Source of the DNA: Ruminococcaceae bacterium UBA3710
GTDB taxonomy: Bacteria; Bacillota; Clostridia; Oscillospirales; Acutalibacteraceae
Assembly: GCA_002371985.1 (NCBI GenBank)
Contig: DFHZ01000090.1
Location: 1 to 6,814, forward strand
Reading direction: 5' to 3'
Length of the DNA stretch: 6,814 nucleotides
Position 1 is the stretch's first letter. Every line of letters begins with the position of its first letter. Made by a program: the position numbers and the translations under genes. This document shows, in pieces, positions 5,501 to 6,814 of this stretch. A model generated the notes under the pieces. It had not been told where the DNA came from and did no database searches. It saw only the letters and a list, made by a program, of their open reading frames with translations.

Positions 5501-6301
5501 ATGACATTAGGTGATATTCTTTCAAAAGCTCCGACAGATGAATACAAGCAGGTAGAAGGTTTTTTAGTCAATAAAAAAGGTAAAATTGGGCAACAGGAAA
5601 AACTATCAAATTGTAATATTGCATTGAACTACTATTGCAATAATTGTGACGATATCCGTACATTTTGCTCTGCCGGTAATATTAGTTGTATTTTTGAGAG
5701 TAAGACTTTAATCAGTATCGATGGCATTTTGGCTTGCAATTGTGGGGCTACCGTTCGGGTATGGTTTCTGGTTGAAAGTAAAAATGATATTACACTTGCT
5801 TCGCCTGAAATAAGGATTTTAAAAAGAACCGAAAAATTTTCTGAAAAAGTTTCCTTGATTGATAATGGCTACGGAAATTTCACAGATTCCCTTGAAAAAG
5901 CCAAAAGAGCGGCGAGAGAAGGATTTGGCGCTGGTTCGATTGTTTATTTAAGAACCGTTTTCGAATCAGTTATTAAACAAGTTGGCTCAAAGGAAAACAT
6001 TGAAAAAACATTTATTGATAAAAACGGAAAGGAAAGGCATAAAACTACTGAAAGATACCTAAAAGAAGTTGATGAAAAGCGACATATAATTCCTTCCGAA
6101 TTTTCTGCGGATGGATATAAACTTTTTCGAGAATTAAGCGGAGTCGTCCATGGTGATTATTCAGAAGATGAAGCATTACAAAAATTTGACGCTTTTTACC
6201 GATTAGTTACAGGAGTGTTGGAAAAAATAAAAACTAACAGAGAATTAATGGATGCGATAGGAACCTTGGGTTGGCATACCGGAGGTGAAGAAAATGAATA
6301 A
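5501..6301 (+). CDS. Accessory protein between hsdM and hsdS: zinc-ribbon-like plus DUF4145/HEPN-like domain
   Basis: This 266-residue protein is not a core type I subunit. After a short N-terminus there is a Cys-rich segment with C46-x2-C49, C56, C63 and C79-x-C81, set in beta-like sequence; it is probably a zinc ribbon. The C-terminal part (about 130-245) is helical. KAKRAAREGFGAGSIVYLRT at 133-152 and ELSGVVHGDYSEDEAL at 211-226 recall the DUF4145 family of the HEPN-like clan. R210-x6-H217 has the spacing of the RX4-6H motif of HEPN ribonucleases, so RNase activity is possible but unproven. DUF4145 domains, as I recall, also occur at the N-terminus of some HsdR proteins, so a structural role in the RM complex is equally possible. 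Start 5501 has GGAGG (5487-5491) 9 nt upstream; a TTG at 5483 would place that SD inside the frame. Its stop overlaps hsdS by 8 nt. Co-translation with hsdM and hsdS argues for a role in, or as guard of, this RM system. Confidence 0.75.
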   Translation: MTLGDILSKAPTDEYKQVEGFLVNKKGKIGQQEKLSNCNIALNYYCNNCDDIRTFCSAGNISCIFESKTLISIDGILACNCGATVRVWFLVESKNDITLASPEIRILKRTEKFSEKVSLIDNGYGNFTDSLEKAKRAAREGFGAGSIVYLRTVFESVIKQVGSKENIEKTFIDKNGKERHKTTERYLKEVDEKRHIIPSEFSADGYKLFRELSGVVHGDYSEDEALQKFDAFYRLVTGVLEKIKTNRELMDAIGTLGWHTGGEENE

Positions 6302-6814
6302 ATTAGAACAAATTATAAATGAACTTTGCCCCAATGGGGTAGAATTCAAGAAAATAAAAAACAGTTATAAAAGAATTAAAGGTACTCCTATTACTGCGAA
6401 AAAAATGAAAGAAATCGCATCTGATGATGGCAAGATTAAAATCTTTGCAGGAGGAAAAACTGTCATCACCGCTCATGAGACCGACATACCTAATGCAAAT
6501 ATTACGAGAGTACCTGCTGTTTTGGTACAGTCCAGAGGGGTGATTGATGCTATTTATTATGACAAACCATTCACTTTTAAAAATGAAATGTGGGCATATA
6601 CCGCAGATAATCCAATCGAAGTGAAATATTTGTACTATATTCTGAAGAACAATATTGAACATTTCAGAAAAGCGGCTTCGGGAATGGGATCGCTACCTCA
6701 AATTTCTTTGCGAGTAACGGAAGATTTCATAATCCCCATTCCACCTCTACCAGTACAAAAGGAGATTGTCCGTATATTAGATAACTTTACGGAACTCACT
6801 GCGGAACTCACTGC
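6294..6814 (+). CDS. hsdS: Type I RM specificity subunit HsdS, N-terminal part (runs off the right edge)
   Basis: HsdS recognises the bipartite DNA target and holds two HsdM subunits. 173 full codons are visible. MNKLEQIINELCPNGVEFKK is a typical HsdS opening. The first target recognition domain (TRD) spans about residues 17-150 and ends in the family signature SGMGSLPQISLRVTEDFIIP followed by IPPLPVQKEIVRILDNF. The start of the central conserved helix then shows TELTAELTA. The second TRD and C-terminal repeat lie beyond the edge. The TRD sequence does not reveal the DNA target. The ATG at 6294 follows GGAGGTGA (6281-6288) at a good distance and overlaps the accessory gene's stop by 8 nt. It is the last gene seen; hsdR of this system should follow or lie elsewhere. 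Confidence 0.95.
   Translation, partial: MNKLEQIINELCPNGVEFKKIKNSYKRIKGTPITAKKMKEIASDDGKIKIFAGGKTVITAHETDIPNANITRVPAVLVQSRGVIDAIYYDKPFTFKNEMWAYTADNPIEVKYLYYILKNNIEHFRKAASGMGSLPQISLRVTEDFIIPIPPLPVQKEIVRILDNFTELTAELT
6791..6814 (+). repeat. 12-bp tandem repeat in hsdS (TAEL-type central repeat), cut by the window edge
   Basis: GGAACTCACTGC occurs twice in succession (6791-6802 and 6803-6814) with no mismatch, encoding E-L-T-A units in the helix between the two recognition domains. The second copy ends exactly at the last base, so the full number is unknown. In EcoR124I and EcoR124II, two versus three copies of a TAEL repeat change the spacer length of the DNA target. The same kind of repeat here suggests the same behaviour. 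Confidence 0.8.

Overview
The window reads as an anti-phage defence locus from a bacterium, most likely Bacillota (Clostridia-like, gut-type). The reasons are strong purine-rich Shine-Dalgarno (SD) sites (AGGAGG, GGAGG, GGAGGTGA) ahead of almost every gene, one TTG start, and the style of the type I restriction subunits. The taxonomic call is an inference. There are no tRNA, rRNA, transposase or CRISPR features.

Two type I restriction-modification (RM) systems stand head to head around a regulatory gap of about 0.5 kb. The minus-strand operon runs leftward from a promoter near 3024-3052. It carries a 73-residue Cro/C1-type regulator (2752-2973), hsdR of the EcoAI/FtnUII type (437-2755, ATGA overlap with the regulator), and the first 141 codons of hsdM (1-424), which leaves the window. 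Its hsdS is presumably further left. Its DNA is comparatively GC-rich (31 of 60 bases in 1-60).

The gap (2974-3482) holds a tandem 20-bp repeat next to the minus promoter, a cluster of inverted GCGAAAT motifs, a plus-strand promoter, and a 45-codon Cys-rich ORF that looks like a shortened DUF7695-type protein. It also holds a second plus-strand promoter (TTGACA, 17 bp, TAGTAT with extended -10 TG) whose -10 and start point lie in a perfect 14+2+14 bp palindrome.

The plus-strand operon is AT-rich (21 of 60 G+C in 5281-5340). It encodes a 118-residue HTH-like regulator (TTG start, 3483-3839), an hsdM resembling the EcoR124 type (3832-5496), a 266-residue zinc-ribbon plus DUF4145/HEPN-like protein (5501-6301), and an hsdS (6294-6814) cut by the window edge at the start of a TAEL-type 12-bp tandem repeat. 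Overlaps or tiny gaps link every gene, so they are probably co-transcribed. Its hsdR is not in the window and would be expected to the right.

In each system HsdM and HsdS should form an adenine-N6 methyltransferase, and HsdR should add ATP-driven translocation and cleavage. The different subunit types and base composition suggest two independently acquired systems. The least ordinary parts are the accessory gene between hsdM and hsdS, with an R-x6-H motif resembling HEPN ribonuclease motifs, and the two dedicated operator/promoter arrangements.
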